DNA from: Melastoma dodecandrum
Lineage: Eukaryota; Streptophyta; Magnoliopsida; Myrtales; Melastomataceae
Assembly: GCA_029817715.1 (NCBI GenBank)
Contig: JARUPY010000290.1
Location: 3,720,001 to 3,784,000, forward strand
Length of the DNA: 64,000 bases
Direction of reading: 5' to 3'
Shown: piece by piece, positions 11,058 to 22,647 of the stretch
Position numbering within the stretch: the stretch's first letter is position 1
Layout: each line of letters opens with the position of its first letter
The notes under the pieces: model-generated
What the model saw: only the letters and a program-made list of their open reading frames with translations
What the model was told of the DNA's origin: nothing
Database searches by the model: none
Position numbers and translations under genes: made by a program

Positions 11058-11067
11058 CTATATATAG
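11058..11067 (-). promoter_or_regulatory. TATA box of the 10.6-kb small gene
   Basis: CTATATATAG lies about 110 bp upstream of the minus-strand ATG at 10950. The motif is palindromic, so the strand is assigned from context. Confidence 0.5.
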
Positions 11068-11098
11068 AAAAGAAGGCTACGGGACTTGTGCATTTTGA

Positions 11099-11808
11099 TC
11101 CCGAAGCCTCCCCCCCGATGTGAATACACACGTAATTGTTTAACACGGGGTCGTATTCGGAGGCTTCACTCGAATATGGAGCAGTGAAACAAAGGGACAA
11201 GAAGAAGAGCGCCAAAAATCAAAGGATTAATTTAAGAGAGGGGAGGGGGGGTGGGGGTGGGGGTGTGATTATGATGAGTTGGTGGGTGGGGGTGGTGATT
11301 AGGGCACGAAGGCCAAACACTTTTTAGGTCAAGGAAGATTGCAAGGGGAAAGAGGACGGGGAGGGTTGGGGTTGTTTTTGGGAGGGAGTGATTTGGAAGG
11401 TTGCCGAGGTGGGAATATATGTCTGTGAGTGATTACGCAATTGCATTTGTCTGTCGGCTTGTTTCGTCGCGGACAACAATATTTTGGGTAGAAAAGTCAT
11501 CCACTTCCATGATTCTTTTATTTGAAACCTCTTCTTCTGACAGGCTACTGTTGGGGTCTTCTTTTTAATCGATACAGTTGCGTAATTTTTCAACTACTTG
11601 TCCTGTCCCCACTTGTGTTTGTTTTGGGCTGGGTCCAAAAACACACTTCCGTTTTATGTTTTCTATTGGGCCCAGCCCAAAAGGTCATCCCCGGTTCGGT
11701 TCGACCGGCTTCAATCGGACCGCCTATGGGCGTCCCTTGGCGTTTAACTACCCTCGACTCGTAATTGACGGGAGCGGTTTTTTGGGAATTGCTATTGGCG
11801 CTGGAGTT
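11099..11808. other. Intergenic region with a G-rich tract, upstream of the PPR gene
   Basis: This 0.7-kb gap separates the minus-strand small gene from the plus-strand PPR gene, so it probably holds both promoters. The plus strand at about 11237-11305 is a run of G blocks (GGGG, GGGGGG, GGGGG, GGGTGGGGG). The PPR frame stays open upstream to 11578, but that part has no PPR or transit-peptide character and is treated as leader. Confidence 0.5.
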
Positions 11809-13863
11809 ATGTTGACGCTTCCGCCTCCGCCTCCGCCGTCGACTGTTAAAAGCCCGGCCCAGAGCCTCGACCTTTCCCGCTTCCGGACATGCGAGACCCT
11901 GCGAGAAGCCCGACAGCTCCACGCGTTGGCCGTGAAGACGGGAGCCTGGCTTCACCCGAAAGTGTCGTCCAAGCTTGTGCGCTCTTATTCGGCGGCGGGG
12001 GTCGGGGGTTTGGGCCATGCACGATCGCTGTTCGATGAAATGCCTGAACCGAATCTCTTCTGTTATAACGTGCTAATCAAGTACTACATCGAGTACCAGC
12101 TGTCTAATGATGCTTTTATGCTGTTCCGTGAGTTGTTGAGCGAGCACGTCCCTGATGGCTTCACGTTGCCATGCGTTGTAAAGGGGTGTGCGCGTTTGGG
12201 GGCGGTTGAGGAGGGGAAGCAGGTTCATGGGTTGGTTTTGAAAACTGGGTACCGCGGGGATAAGTTTGTCGAGAGTAGCTTGGTTAGTATGTACGCAAAG
12301 TGCGGCTGCGTCGATTTGGCGAGGAAGGTTTTCGATCGGATGGAGGAGAAGGATTTGGTGTGTTGGAATTCGTTGATCGATGGATATGCGCGGTGCGGAG
12401 AAATCGAAGTCGCGAGGCAGTTGTTCGACGTGATGCCGGAGAGGGATTGTGTTTCGTGGACCGTCTTGGTGGATGGTTTCTCAAAGAGTGGGAAAGTCGA
12501 AGCTGCAAGAGAGATCTTTAATCAGATGCCTGAAAAGACGGGGATCACTTGGAATGCAATGATCGATGGGTACATGAAAGCGGGCGATGTTCTTTCAGCT
12601 GAGAGATTGTTCGATGAGATGGAGAGCCGGGATGTGGTCACATGGAATACAATGATCACTGGGTACGACTACAATGAGAGGTTTGAGGAAGCAATCTGCA
12701 CATTCAGAACCATGTTGGGAGAAGGTTTTATTCCAAACCATGCAACTTTAGTCGGTGCATTGTCTGCAACATCAGGACTGGCTTCTCTTTGTAATGGAAG
12801 ATGGATACATTCATACATTGTTAAGAACGAATATGACCTGGATGGGGTTCTTGGCACATCGCTTATTGAGATGTATTCCAAGTGTGGGAGCATCGATGGC
12901 GCTCTTGATGTTTTCCGATCGATATCAAGGAAGAAATTGGGTCATTGGACGGCCATCATAGTTGGGCTAGGGATGCATGGAATGGCTAACCATGCCCTTC
13001 AGTTATTTGTTGAGATGCGCAAGGCAGGAATAACACCCACAGCTATTACCTTCATTGGGGTGTTAAATGCTTGTAATCACGCAGGACTTGTGGATCATGG
13101 TCGGCGCTATTTCGACATGATGGTAAGAGAATTCGGGATTGAACCCATGATTGAGCACTACGGATGCTTTGTTGACATCCTCTGCAGAGCTGGGCGTTTA
13201 AAGGAGGCGAAGTACGTCATCAATACCATGCCTGTGAAGCCGAATCAATTTATTTGGATGAGCTTGCTCAGTGGATCTCGGAACCAAGGGAATCTCAAAA
13301 TGGGTGAGTATGCAGCTAAACATATCATAGAGACAGCCCCCGAGACGATAGGATGTTACATCGTGTTATCCAACATGTATGCCGCCTCTGGCATGTGGAA
13401 CAAAGTTGCTGAGGTCAGGGAAATGATGAGGAAAATGGGATTTAAGAAGGATCCTGGTTGCAGTTCCATAGAGCACAAAGGGGTGCTTCATCAGTTCACT
13501 GTTGGGGATAAGTCGCATCCACAAACAGATAAAATCTTCTTGAAGTTGACTGAAATGGGAGAGAAGCTTAAATCAGCCGGTCATGTTCCTGACACTTCCC
13601 AAGTTCTTCTGTGTATTGATACAGAGGCTGAAAAAGAAGCCGAGTTGCAAAACCATAGTGAAAGATTAGCCATCGCATTTGGCCTCATCAATGTGGAGGC
13701 TGGAAGTCCGATTCGGATCATGAAGAACCTCAGGGTTTGCAACGATTGCCATTCTGTAGGAAAGCTGCTATCGAGCATTTATGATCGAGAGATTATTGTC
13801 AGAGATAATAGCCGTTTCCATCACTTTAAGAATGGTTCGTGTTCCTGCAATGATTTCTGGTGA
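11809..13863 (+). CDS. PLS-class pentatricopeptide repeat protein with E and DYW-type domain
   Basis: An intronless gene of 684 aa, as is usual for this family. An N-terminal Pro-rich stretch is followed by about 14 tandem P/L/S-type PPR motifs between residues 30 and 530 (typical segments: CWNSLIDGYARCGEIEVA, TWNAMIDGYMKAGDVLSA). Then come E/E+ motifs (PGCSSIEHKGVLHQFTVGD) and a DYW deaminase-like domain with the zinc-binding HSERLA and CNDCH signatures. Such proteins bind organellar RNA in a sequence-specific way and usually direct C-to-U editing in chloroplasts or mitochondria. The C-terminus reads CSCNDFW where the family consensus is DYW. I placed the start at the Met of MLTLPPPPPP because PPR-like sequence begins just after it; an upstream Met at 11578 would add 77 unlikely residues. 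The target RNA is unknown. Confidence 0.92.
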   Translation: MLTLPPPPPPSTVKSPAQSLDLSRFRTCETLREARQLHALAVKTGAWLHPKVSSKLVRSYSAAGVGGLGHARSLFDEMPEPNLFCYNVLIKYYIEYQLSNDAFMLFRELLSEHVPDGFTLPCVVKGCARLGAVEEGKQVHGLVLKTGYRGDKFVESSLVSMYAKCGCVDLARKVFDRMEEKDLVCWNSLIDGYARCGEIEVARQLFDVMPERDCVSWTVLVDGFSKSGKVEAAREIFNQMPEKTGITWNAMIDGYMKAGDVLSAERLFDEMESRDVVTWNTMITGYDYNERFEEAICTFRTMLGEGFIPNHATLVGALSATSGLASLCNGRWIHSYIVKNEYDLDGVLGTSLIEMYSKCGSIDGALDVFRSISRKKLGHWTAIIVGLGMHGMANHALQLFVEMRKAGITPTAITFIGVLNACNHAGLVDHGRRYFDMMVREFGIEPMIEHYGCFVDILCRAGRLKEAKYVINTMPVKPNQFIWMSLLSGSRNQGNLKMGEYAAKHIIETAPETIGCYIVLSNMYAASGMWNKVAEVREMMRKMGFKKDPGCSSIEHKGVLHQFTVGDKSHPQTDKIFLKLTEMGEKLKSAGHVPDTSQVLLCIDTEAEKEAELQNHSERLAIAFGLINVEAGSPIRIMKNLRVCNDCHSVGKLLSSIYDREIIVRDNSRFHHFKNGSCSCNDFW

Positions 13864-14046
13864 TCCACAAACACAAGGTACTGTCTGAGCTGAGGATAAT
13901 CGTATGTTTTGTTTGCTTTCTCATTCTGAGAAAATATAGTTTTTATATAAGTAAGAAAGCACACTCTGGTTATAAGATATCATGACATTCATTCTGAGTG
14001 TCGTAACTGCAGCAAGGTACAAACATCACAAGGCCTTCTTTCATGT

Positions 14047-14919
14047 TCATTTGCCGGGGACAAAGTTTGTGGCATAAGCCCAGGCATTGTTAGCAGTAGG
14101 GTCGGCAAGGTGGTCAAGGAGGTTCTCGATCGGGCCCTTTCCAGTGACAATAGCCTGGACGAAGAATCCAAACATTGAGAACATCGCCAGCCTTCCATTC
14201 TTAAGCTCCTTCACCTTCAACTCTGCGAAAGCATCGGGATCATCAGCCAATCCTAATGGATCGAATGCTCCACCGGGGTACAGTGGGTCGAGTCCCTCGC
14301 CAAGAGGCCCCCCTCCTATTCTGTAACCTTCAACGAATCCCATGAGCACGACCTGACTAGCCCAGATGGCTAAGATGCTCTGAGCATGGATGAGGTTGGG
14401 GTTGCCCAAGTAGTCGAGGCCGCCTTCGGAGAAAATCTGGGATCCAGCCTTAAACCACACTGCCTCACCAAACTTGACGCCATTCTTCGAGAGGATTTCG
14501 GGGAAGACGCATCCCAGTGCACCGAGCATGGCCCACCTGCTGTGGATGACCTCGAGCTCACGGTTCTTGGCGAAGGTCTCAGGGTCGGCTGACAGTCCGG
14601 CAGTGTCCCAGCCATAGTCACCTGGGAATTCTCCAGTGAGGTAGGACGGGGTCTGCTCTGAGAATGGACCCAAGTACTTGGGGCGATCAGGTCCGTACCT
14701 GTTACACATTTATTACATTACTTCACTCAAGCAACACAAGCTGAAAGGCCAAAGGGCATGGCGTGTGTATTACCAGATGCTCTGGGGGGTGCTCTTCACC
14801 GTGCGGCGCATGGTCGTGCGGCCGCCATTGAAGCTTCCGACCTTACGGGTCACCTCATTGGACTGCTTGAGTGCGGTCTGGCCAGCGAACGCCGACTGCT
14901 GGATGACAGACGTTGCCAT
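14047..14919 (-). CDS. LHCB2: Light-harvesting chlorophyll a/b-binding protein of LHCII type II
   Basis: Two exons, 14919-14774 and 14698-14047, joined across a 75-bp intron inside the Trp codon of WYGPDR (TG/G), giving 265 aa. The protein starts [19 protein letters not shown], a chloroplast transit peptide typical of Lhcb2. The mature part has the LHCII trimerisation motif WYGPDR and three membrane helices, with chlorophyll-ligand segments [12 protein letters not shown] and [14 protein letters not shown], and it ends NFVPGK. It forms trimeric antenna complexes of photosystem II in thylakoid membranes and, as an Lhcb2 form, is expected to take part in state transitions. Length and every conserved segment fit an intact gene. 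The upstream region has a perfect G-box at 15133-15140, consistent with light control. Confidence 0.96.
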
Positions 14920-15580
14920 TGCAGAACCGCTGTTGTGAGAAAATCGGAGCGTTATTGACAGATGATATGGGATCTTGGTAAAGAGCATTTGAAGAATGGG
15001 ATCGGTTATATTGTAAAATGTGAGGGGATTGAGGATGGATGTATCCACGTCAGCGTCATTCCCATTGGTTACTGCACCCGATTCTGGATTTCCATGGTTA
15101 GATTTTATTACAGAATCATGGCTATCTGCTTGCCACGTGGAATCCAAGGATCTGTCTGGATTTGATGTCTGAGGATAACGAACGCCTTAACGGTCCGACG
15201 GTGGTACGAATCAGGCCCACGTTAGTTTTACGCTTTTGGGTATTGGGCTTGGTCTTATGATTTTGGGCTGACTTCCTTTGTTTCCTTCCCCGTGTAGGTT
15301 GCTGATAATAGGATGTTCGAACAGCGGCTGTCATGAGTCGCCATTTCCTGGCGATGCTCGATGTCGTTTGCCATGATGTCAATGAATAGCGTGGGCATAG
15401 ACCGATTTTCTAATGCTCAGGTTCGCAGGAGTCGAACATTTTCATCTGGATGGACAAAGTTTCAACAGCTAAATCCGACGAATTCGTGCCACACCACAAC
15501 ATGGGATAATGAGAACCGAAAGAACAATGAGATACTAATGCAACGACTTCCCCAAGGAGAGGTGTGTATAGGTAAAGGCA
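14920..15580 (-). promoter_or_regulatory. LHCB2 promoter region
   Basis: About 660 bp between the LHCB2 start and the 3' end of the next minus-strand gene. On the minus strand it contains a weak TATA-like ACAATATAACC near 15010, a CCAAT motif near 15060, and a palindromic G-box CCACGTGG at 15133-15140. G-boxes bind bZIP/bHLH factors such as HY5 and PIFs and are typical of light-regulated antenna genes. The distal part overlaps the 3' flank of the SAM-domain gene. Confidence 0.55.
15133..15140. promoter_or_regulatory. G-box CCACGTGG
   Basis: A perfect palindromic G-box about 215 bp upstream of the LHCB2 start codon. Light regulation is inferred from the motif and the gene family. Confidence 0.6.
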
Positions 15581-16122
15581 TCAAGGTTCCAGCTTGAGCG
15601 AGACGATTCGGGATTGACTCTTGCGCTTCGCAACCTTGAGGAAGAAAGCCGAGAGGCAAGATGGAGCCCATCGCGGCCGCCTCACCTTCTGCTCCCCCTT
15701 CAGGCAAGCCACTGGGAATACGATTTAATCAGTGAATTACTGCCAAGCTCGTGCAAGATAAGGTGGACCGGTCAGTGGAAGCGCAAGATGGCTAACCTTT
15801 AATCCGACGAAGTTCTTTACACAAGGTGATGAAGTCGCCCCATTTCATGTGGCACCGCCTTATGAAACGGAGGATCTGTTCAGTGGTGAACATGGACATG
15901 CCCTCAAGGTACTCCCCATTCACGCCGTTCTCTTTGAAGACCTCTCGGTAGCCGCCCAGGTTTATTTCTTCCAACCAAAGGCCAATATCCTGCAATGAAA
16001 ATTCCTTCACATCCACCTTTCGGATAGAGCAACGAGGAGAACAAGAGTAATGGCGCCAGTCGTACCTCAGCAGTCCAAATGAAGTAATCAAGGGGCTCCG
16101 GCAGCTTCTCCTCCTTGCTCAT
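15581..16122 (-). CDS. Small SAM (sterile alpha motif) domain protein, 126 aa
   Basis: Three exons, 16122-16066, 15989-15797 and 15711-15581, with matching phases, encode 126 aa. The start MSKEEKLPEPLDYFIWTAE runs into a SAM domain at about residues 19-85 (DIGLWLEEINLGGYREVFKE, then GVNGEYLEGMSMFTTEQ). A basic tail follows (KGEQKVRRPRWAPS) and ends SLKLEP. SAM domains mediate protein-protein or RNA contacts. Small plant proteins of this layout are conserved, but I know of no assigned function. There is no signal peptide or membrane segment. An acceptor-like CACAG just upstream of the ATG suggests a 5'UTR intron, with a leader exon perhaps at about 17280-17560. Confidence 0.82.
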
Positions 16123-17912
16123 CTCTCTTTCCAACCAAAACCTGTGATCACGGCATGCGCAGCTCCATTTGTGTGCGTGAAATTTTAGCATCTCATATAA
16201 AAAGTGAGCTTTGCTACTTCTTTCATGTTGTTCATTTTGTGGGGCAGGTATTTAGAGTTCTCCTAACATCGAGAAGAACACTGCAGCATGAAAGAATGAA
16301 TCGATCTGTACGTGAATCCTTGAATAATCGAGGGTCGATATGACCTATGTGATAATGAAACATTGCTTGCCCACTGACGACATAATATTCGCGACAGAAT
16401 GGACAGCAACAAATATAACTTTAATAAAAGCTAGCTAGATTCACGACTACATGCTGTCGTAAATCGGTCGCTGTTCCTGCAAGCTTGCCTGATGGGCTGA
16501 TTACAAGTGGTAACCAATAGAAAGAAGTGTAAAGGCAAGCGAGTAAGAACTTTCACCATTTGCACGAATTCATTTCCTTAGCTCAAGGTATACAACCTTG
16601 AAGCAACAAGAGCCTCAGCTTATCCATGGCATCGGCCTTTTCTGCTTCCTAACTCAAAAAGAAAAACCGGGGTCCCCCCGACAGTCTATCCAATGCGACA
16701 AACAGAAAGCCTACCTACCTTCAATTGGCAGGTGAGTCCAGATCATTTCTGATCCACAAGCGCTAGAGGACGACCAGTGCTCGGACAAAGAGATCCTTCT
16801 GCAGGGGGTCCGATATCGCGATTGGTTAAACCACCTATGCAAAGATTCAAGGCCCCACGCAACAGGAGTTATGACTTGTTACAAGGAGAAGAAACTAACC
16901 GCAATCAGTCAAACAGACGAGTGCAACAGAAAATCATCCCGCCATGCCAGATCACACTTCCATTCAGCAACACAAGTCCTCAGGATAAGCAAAAAAGGTA
17001 CGTGCACAAGGGGTCGAGGATCAAACTGTTCTTGGAAAGACTCAGCGAAATCATCGAAAGCGAACAACATAAGCAAACCCCATAAAAAACAGTCCACCTC
17101 ATTTCCACCGCCGCCCAATGCGATCCCTCCACCTAATCCGCCAAAAAAAAATCGAATCACGGTGAGGGGACTGTTTCCTGCGGAACCACACTACACGATC
17201 CACGACACATGTCCCGGAGTTAAAAATTTTCCCTCGAGAATTCGCACCATTTCAAAATCACGACACCACGCTAGTTCCTGACCTTGTTAGCCGACACTCT
17301 ACACGACTACAAAAACCAAGAATCATCCAACTCGAAACCTAAGCCACTCGAACAAGAAATGCAGCGGCGGAATGGGCATGGAATCCAAAATTCAATTCCA
17401 ATCCAATCCACGAACGAGCAGGCTCACCATCCTGTCAGCGCAACCCGAGACCATGGCACGACCTTGCCAGCTGCCACGTGGTCCTCCCCTTCCACCTCCT
17501 CCGGAATCACACACTCCCCGATCGATGTCTCCCCCCGCCGCTTGGCGCGTAACGTTTAGGAACGGCGGCGTTTGGGCTAGATAGGAGATCGTCAAAACTT
17601 GAAACTGAAATCTGTGATAAGTCGAAATGAAACGAAACGACACGTCGTTTTCCATTTGGGCTTTATGATTAGGAAAGCCCATTGGGTAAAAAGATTCGAA
17701 TATTAAGGTAATGCAGATACAACACAATATTTATTACGTATGTATGGATATACACTGCATCCGTAACGGTGATGTATGGATCTACTAATCCCTAAACAGT
17801 TAATCAAATCCAGTCATAAGCAAGACTTAAATGAAGAAGAAACTGCTCCACCTATTCAAGCTAGTCAGCTCGCGAAACCAGCTAAGCACCGGTTTTATTG
17901 AGGGTGTCGACT
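16123..17912. other. Upstream region of the SAM-domain gene and 3' flank of the WRKY gene
   Basis: No coding chain is supported in this 1.8 kb. The minus-strand SAM-domain gene probably has its leader intron and first exon here, because the stretch at about 17080-17560 is GC-richer and promoter-like. The last 300 bp before 17913 would be the WRKY 3'UTR and terminator. Several short open frames exist on both strands, but none has a recognisable product. Confidence 0.45.
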
Positions 17913-19562
17913 TTAGCTGCGTACCGCAGCTGCGTTATTTGCATGCAGTTGTGCATGGGAGTTTTCATCCTTCACATCTGTACATGGACCATGGCTAGCT
18001 TCTTCGTTGCTTGGCCGCTTATCCTGTTCCGATTTACTATCGGGACCAGGACGAACGGACATCTTCAAGCGGACGAGCTGACCGCTGCCTGCTCTCTTCT
18101 TAGTCTTCCTAGAGCTTTCCTCATCGATCTTTCCTATACAAGTAGTGGGAGTAGCAGGAGCAGATTCCACGGTAGTGTTGTGATGAACATTCTCGGTGTT
18201 ATTGTGTTGCTTCTTTGAATCTTGGGAATGTCCAGGGCTCACACTCAACCCATCTGTGTTGTGTACGGCCACTGTTTTCTCAAGGGTTTTGCCATGGAGA
18301 TGGTGACCCTCATAAGTTGTAATAACCATCTTCGGATCATGCGATGCTCTCTCGACAAGTTTCCGAGCCGGACATCCAACCCATGAACATCGATAGTAAC
18401 TCCTACCAGAACAAAATAGAGAGTTTCAGCCCATGGCACCTCGAATCAGTCTCATAGAGTAAATATAAATCACTGTCTGCCTACCTTGGATTTGTATTTC
18501 CTTTCACCATCTTCTGCCCATACTTGCGCCAGCGATGGCCATCGTGAATTATATCAACCTCACTGACAGTATGCACAACAGTACGTGCTTCACCGCTGGT
18601 CGTATCCCCTGCTGTCGGATTGGCACTATCAGGACCCCTTTTCCTGTTAACACGCATCTCTCTGGTCAGAAAGGGTTACAGAGATTCATGTAAATTCACC
18701 CCATATTCTCAGTAAGTTTACTTCTTTTTCGTCACCGGACTGTCAGTGGATGCATCATCATCTTGGACCTTATCATTTCTAGGTACTGCACAATTGGTGT
18801 CGTAACTTTGCAGAACGGGCACCGTCTCAGGGCTAGGGGCGACGCTGACCAGAGGGTATGCTGAAATTTTCAACTCGGACAACTTCTCTGCAGAAGTTTG
18901 CAGTTAAATGTCAATGTAAAATTTCCATCCAACCAATTTAAACCAAAAATACATTACTTCTTATCTATTTTACCTTTCACGTTTGACGATGGAGATTTTT
19001 CATGTTTCTTGTTAGCAGGGGAACCCTGAGGATTAACAGCACCCGTGTTGCTAATAGGAGGATGAATGTGCTGACCTAAATAAACCGTATCGGTGATCTG
19101 GCCATCGTGCGATCGTTCCACTTGTCTCTTCACCTGGCAAAACGGATAAGTACATCTATAGTAGCTGCGAACAAACTCGTTCGCTTTCACATTTTTCTGC
19201 CCATATTTTCTCCAGTTAAATCCATCCTCTGGAACCTTTTCCGCATGCACAGGCGTACTTTCCGCCCGGAGGGCTAGTTCTTGAGTATCAGACCCTCCTC
19301 CAACATCTTCTTTATTTGTGGTAATAATTTTCCCATCAGGAACCTGCAGTTTCTCATGGCCTATGTGTTGATCAGATTGTGATTTACAACACCCATCGTC
19401 AAGAATCTTTTCATGTTTCGGTTCATGAGAAGCTTTTTTGTCGGCATCGTTCCTTTCATTTTTGTCTGTGTCCTCCCCCCGACGAGAATCTTTTTTCTTC
19501 TCCCGTTTCAGCTCGTCTCGACCTGGAGCACTTTTGTCACGAGCAGTCTCTGGGTTAACCAT
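17913..19562 (-). CDS. Group I WRKY transcription factor (AtWRKY1-like)
   Basis: Four exons (19562-18974, 18887-18722, 18661-18485, 18402-17913) with consistent phases give 473 aa. Two WRKY domains define group I. The N-terminal one, in exon 1 (about residues 112-170), has [21 protein letters not shown] and zinc ligands C-x4-C and HIH. The C-terminal one spans exons 3 and 4, with [16 protein letters not shown] split from [10 protein letters not shown] by the intron at the conserved R position of the domain, ending HLH. The factor should bind W-boxes (TTGACY) in the nucleus. N-terminal to the first domain is a very charged, Lys/Glu-rich stretch, and the tail is Ser/Asn-rich. The first in-frame Met after an upstream in-frame stop was used; a further 5' coding exon cannot be excluded. 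Confidence 0.9.
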
Positions 19563-21019
19563 GACACTGTCTAGGGAATCGAAGCCATAACTCCAGTCAT
19601 CTGAAGGAAGCAGCCTTCCATCACGAAAGGAAAGCTGGAGAAGTCAGAATCCAACTGCAACAATAAAAAAATCATCAAAATCAGTAAATAAAACATGAAG
19701 GTGGCAGCCAGCAGTCCAAGGTAATGGCGCTGAGGGGAGATAAGTACCCTTCAAAACTTGAAAATTTAGAGCTGAAATTGTCCAATTATAAAAACTTTGT
19801 TCTATTCTTCTAGCCAAAACTACACGCATAAAGTATCGCTTCTATTGTTATGACCACAACTAAATTTCACAGTGGGAATACAGTCGCTCTTGTCTCGGAT
19901 TACTTGAAACTGCACCAGAGACGCACAGTACTGCATGATCTAAATCAATCAGCTCAAGATTTTGCTGGCATGTCCTCCCAATTTCCATCCCATCATACAT
20001 AGACCATCAAATGAACAGTAGTAGAGAGCGAAAAGCAGCGAAAAACGTTACTTATCAAATTTCTAACCCCAAATGATGCGATCGGTTTCTCCCTACATAG
20101 CATTGGCGAACCTAAGCTAGCTCGATTTCGCACAGCCTATCTTGGACACACCACGCAAATTCAATCTATCACTTATTCAGTGCTAATATCATATCACACT
20201 GGCTTTACCAAGGAGCAGACTTCAGTTCCCATGACCTTCCCCTAAGCACATGGGTAGAAAAAGGCTCCCGAAAAGGGAAGGATACGATCAACAAAAGAAG
20301 AAACACCTCCTTCAGTTACAGACTTACCGTCTCCAAACAACAAGAATACCAGAAACAATCAGCTGTTTCCCAGAGAGAAAATCACGGCCCAACAGCAACT
20401 TCCATCTCCAACCCAACTCCTAAAAATTAACCCAGGGAATCACAACAGGAATTCGGCAGAAATCATCCGTGAAAGGAGCTGACTTTACCTTCTACTCGAT
20501 CAAAGGACCCGGGAATCCGAAAAGGCCTGGAACCGTTTGCTCGTTATTACATGCCGTGACACTGGGAATCTCGATCCGATGAAGAAAGAGAGAGTGGTTA
20601 AACGTCAGAAGTGGCAAAGGCTGTGAGCTCGTGGAGGGGGATGAGCTTCGATCGGGTGTGGGGTCGTACACGGAAGCATCTCCTGCTCCTTGCCCATCCT
20701 ACGCTCGTCATGCAACAGAACAGAACATTCAGTTACTTTAAACTCTTTTTTTCCATTTATTTAAGAAAAATCAACCAATCATGTTGTTATTATGGCTGCC
20801 GCGTCAATTCTAGGCAGCTAAGGGGGGGCATCGTTAGATGTATTACGTGCATATTAATTGGTCATAACAAAATCCTTTTACTGTGCCTGACACCAGATAA
20901 CATAACCCTTATATATATATAAAAATCAAAATGGGCCGGCTTTAGAGAATTTGAGAGTTAACTACACAAACACGGGAAAGAGTGGTGTGGACTTTTCTTC
21001 CGCCTTAGAACCATCAAAT
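19563..21019. promoter_or_regulatory. Divergent upstream region between WRKY (minus) and DOMON-b561 (plus) genes
   Basis: About 1.45 kb between the two ATGs with no supported coding frame. The WRKY side (19563-20600) probably contains a leader intron, since CCAG near 19635 can act as an acceptor just upstream of the start exon. The plus-strand side has a TATA-like run (tatatatataa) near 20911-20922, about 100 bp upstream of the ATG at 21020. Confidence 0.5.
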
Positions 21020-22270
21020 ATGAACCACCGCCTCATTTCGGCCGCCTTCCTCTGCTGCGCGGCCTTGGCCTCCCCGAGCCGCGCTCAGACGTGCTCAGCC
21101 TACACCTTCCCGATTGTTCCCAGATTCGCATCCTGCGTCAACCTTCCCTTCCTTAACTCCTACCTCCACTGGAATTATGACCGGACAAACAACACGGTCT
21201 CGATCGCGTTCCACCGCACGGGCGCCTCTACCTCTGAGTGGATATCCTGGGGGATCAATCCGATCCGGCAGCAGATGGTCGGGTCGCAGGTCCTGGTTGC
21301 GTATCAGAACTCCACCACTGGAGCGATGTATGCATATACTTCCGCGATTGACTCCACCGACACGACGCTGCCCACAGGGAGCCTCGGCTTTGGCGTCCCC
21401 AGCATCAACGCCACTTTCGAGAAGGGTGATATGACGATATTTGCAACTCTGGAGCTGACGACAGGGTTGGAAAATGGGGTAAACCAGGTGTGGCAGGTGG
21501 GGCCGATGAGCGGAGGGAGGCCTTCGATCCACCCCTTGAGCGGGGGCAATGTTCTGTCCATCGGGACCCTGAATTTTGTGTCCGGTACGTCCACCAACTC
21601 CGGCAACTCGAGGCAGAGGAGGAAGAATGTTCATGGAGTACTGAATGCCGTCAGCTGGGGGACGCTGATGCTGCTAGGAGCAATGATTGCACGGTACATG
21701 AAGGCATTCAAGTCAGCTGATCCGGCATGGTTCTACCTCCACGTGACTTGCCAAATGGGAGCGTACACAATCGGCGTCGCTGGCTGGGCCACCGGCATGA
21801 AGCTGGGGAGTGACTCCTCGTCCAACTACAAAACACATCGTGACATCGGCATCTCCCTCTTCATGCTGGGAACTCTCCAGGTGAAATATATCCGTGGGCA
21901 TGGCCGATTTTCCTGCCGACCAGAACAGATTTAACCAACAAGAATGACCCTGTTGCCACAGGTGTTCACCCTTCTGCTTCGACCGAAGAAGGATCACAAG
22001 TACAGGCCCTACTGGAACGTGTACCACTACGCTATCGGGTACTGTGTGATCGTCCTAAGCGTGGTCGACGTGTTCAAGGGACTCGACATACTGAATCCCG
22101 ACGGGAAGTGGAAGAAGGCCTACATCGGGATCCTTGTATTCCTCGGCATCAACGCCGCCGTCTTGGAAGCATTCACATGGTACCTCATCTTTAAGAGGAG
22201 GAAATCAGAGGAGCAACGGCCGAACGCTCACGGCAACGTAGGATACGCTAGCGGAAGCGGCCGAGTATGA
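21020..22270 (+). CDS. Cytochrome b561 and DOMON domain-containing protein
   Basis: Two exons, 21020-21880 and 21962-22270, separated by an 81-bp intron, encode 389 aa. A signal peptide of about 25 residues (MNHRLISAAFLCCAALASPS, cleaved near SRA-Q) is followed by an extracellular DOMON domain (about 45-185), a short Ser/Asn-rich linker, and a cytochrome b561 core of about five membrane helices (about 205-365). Four haem-ligand type histidines are visible, in NVHGVLN, FYLHVTC, THRDIGI and NVYHYAIGY. The family consists of plasma-membrane ascorbate-reducible transmembrane electron carriers; auxin-responsive AIR12 is a DOMON-only relative. The tail is short, basic, then Gly/Ser-rich. I chose the Met just before the signal peptide; an upstream Met at 20951 in frame would bury it. 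Confidence 0.92.
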
Positions 22271-22647
22271 CGGCCGCCGAGGATTAGCCCGTCGTTTGAT
22301 CAGATTCGAACCATCGTAGTAAAAAGTCATACGACGTAGAAATGGGTAGGAAAATCAAACGGAATTTAGTCCAAGAAGGCTGGCAGGACATGAAAGTCTA
22401 TAGCCATGATTTCTTCGGTCCGATTTTTGGAAAAGGGAAAAAGTCAAATTCTGAAAGACATGTTTTAGTGGTGATTAGTATCTCATTTTGTCCACTATCA
22501 TTTTGATGGTTAAGAGGTGATTAACCTAACAATAGGCAAAGACAAATCAATGGCTCTTGCTGCAAAGAGTCCCCGCTTAAACAAGTTTAAATACCAGTTT
22601 TCAATGCAAAAATTGGGACAGCATTGTATCAGTTATCATATACGAGA
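22271..22647. other. Intergenic region before the polygalacturonase gene
   Basis: No coding frame is supported. It should hold the 3'UTR of the DOMON-b561 gene and the promoter of the exopolygalacturonase gene. No clear TATA box was found. Confidence 0.5.

Noticed and set aside
21095..21634. 179-codon minus-strand frame
   Set aside because: Complement of the DOMON exon, which has a clear signal peptide and domain on the plus strand.
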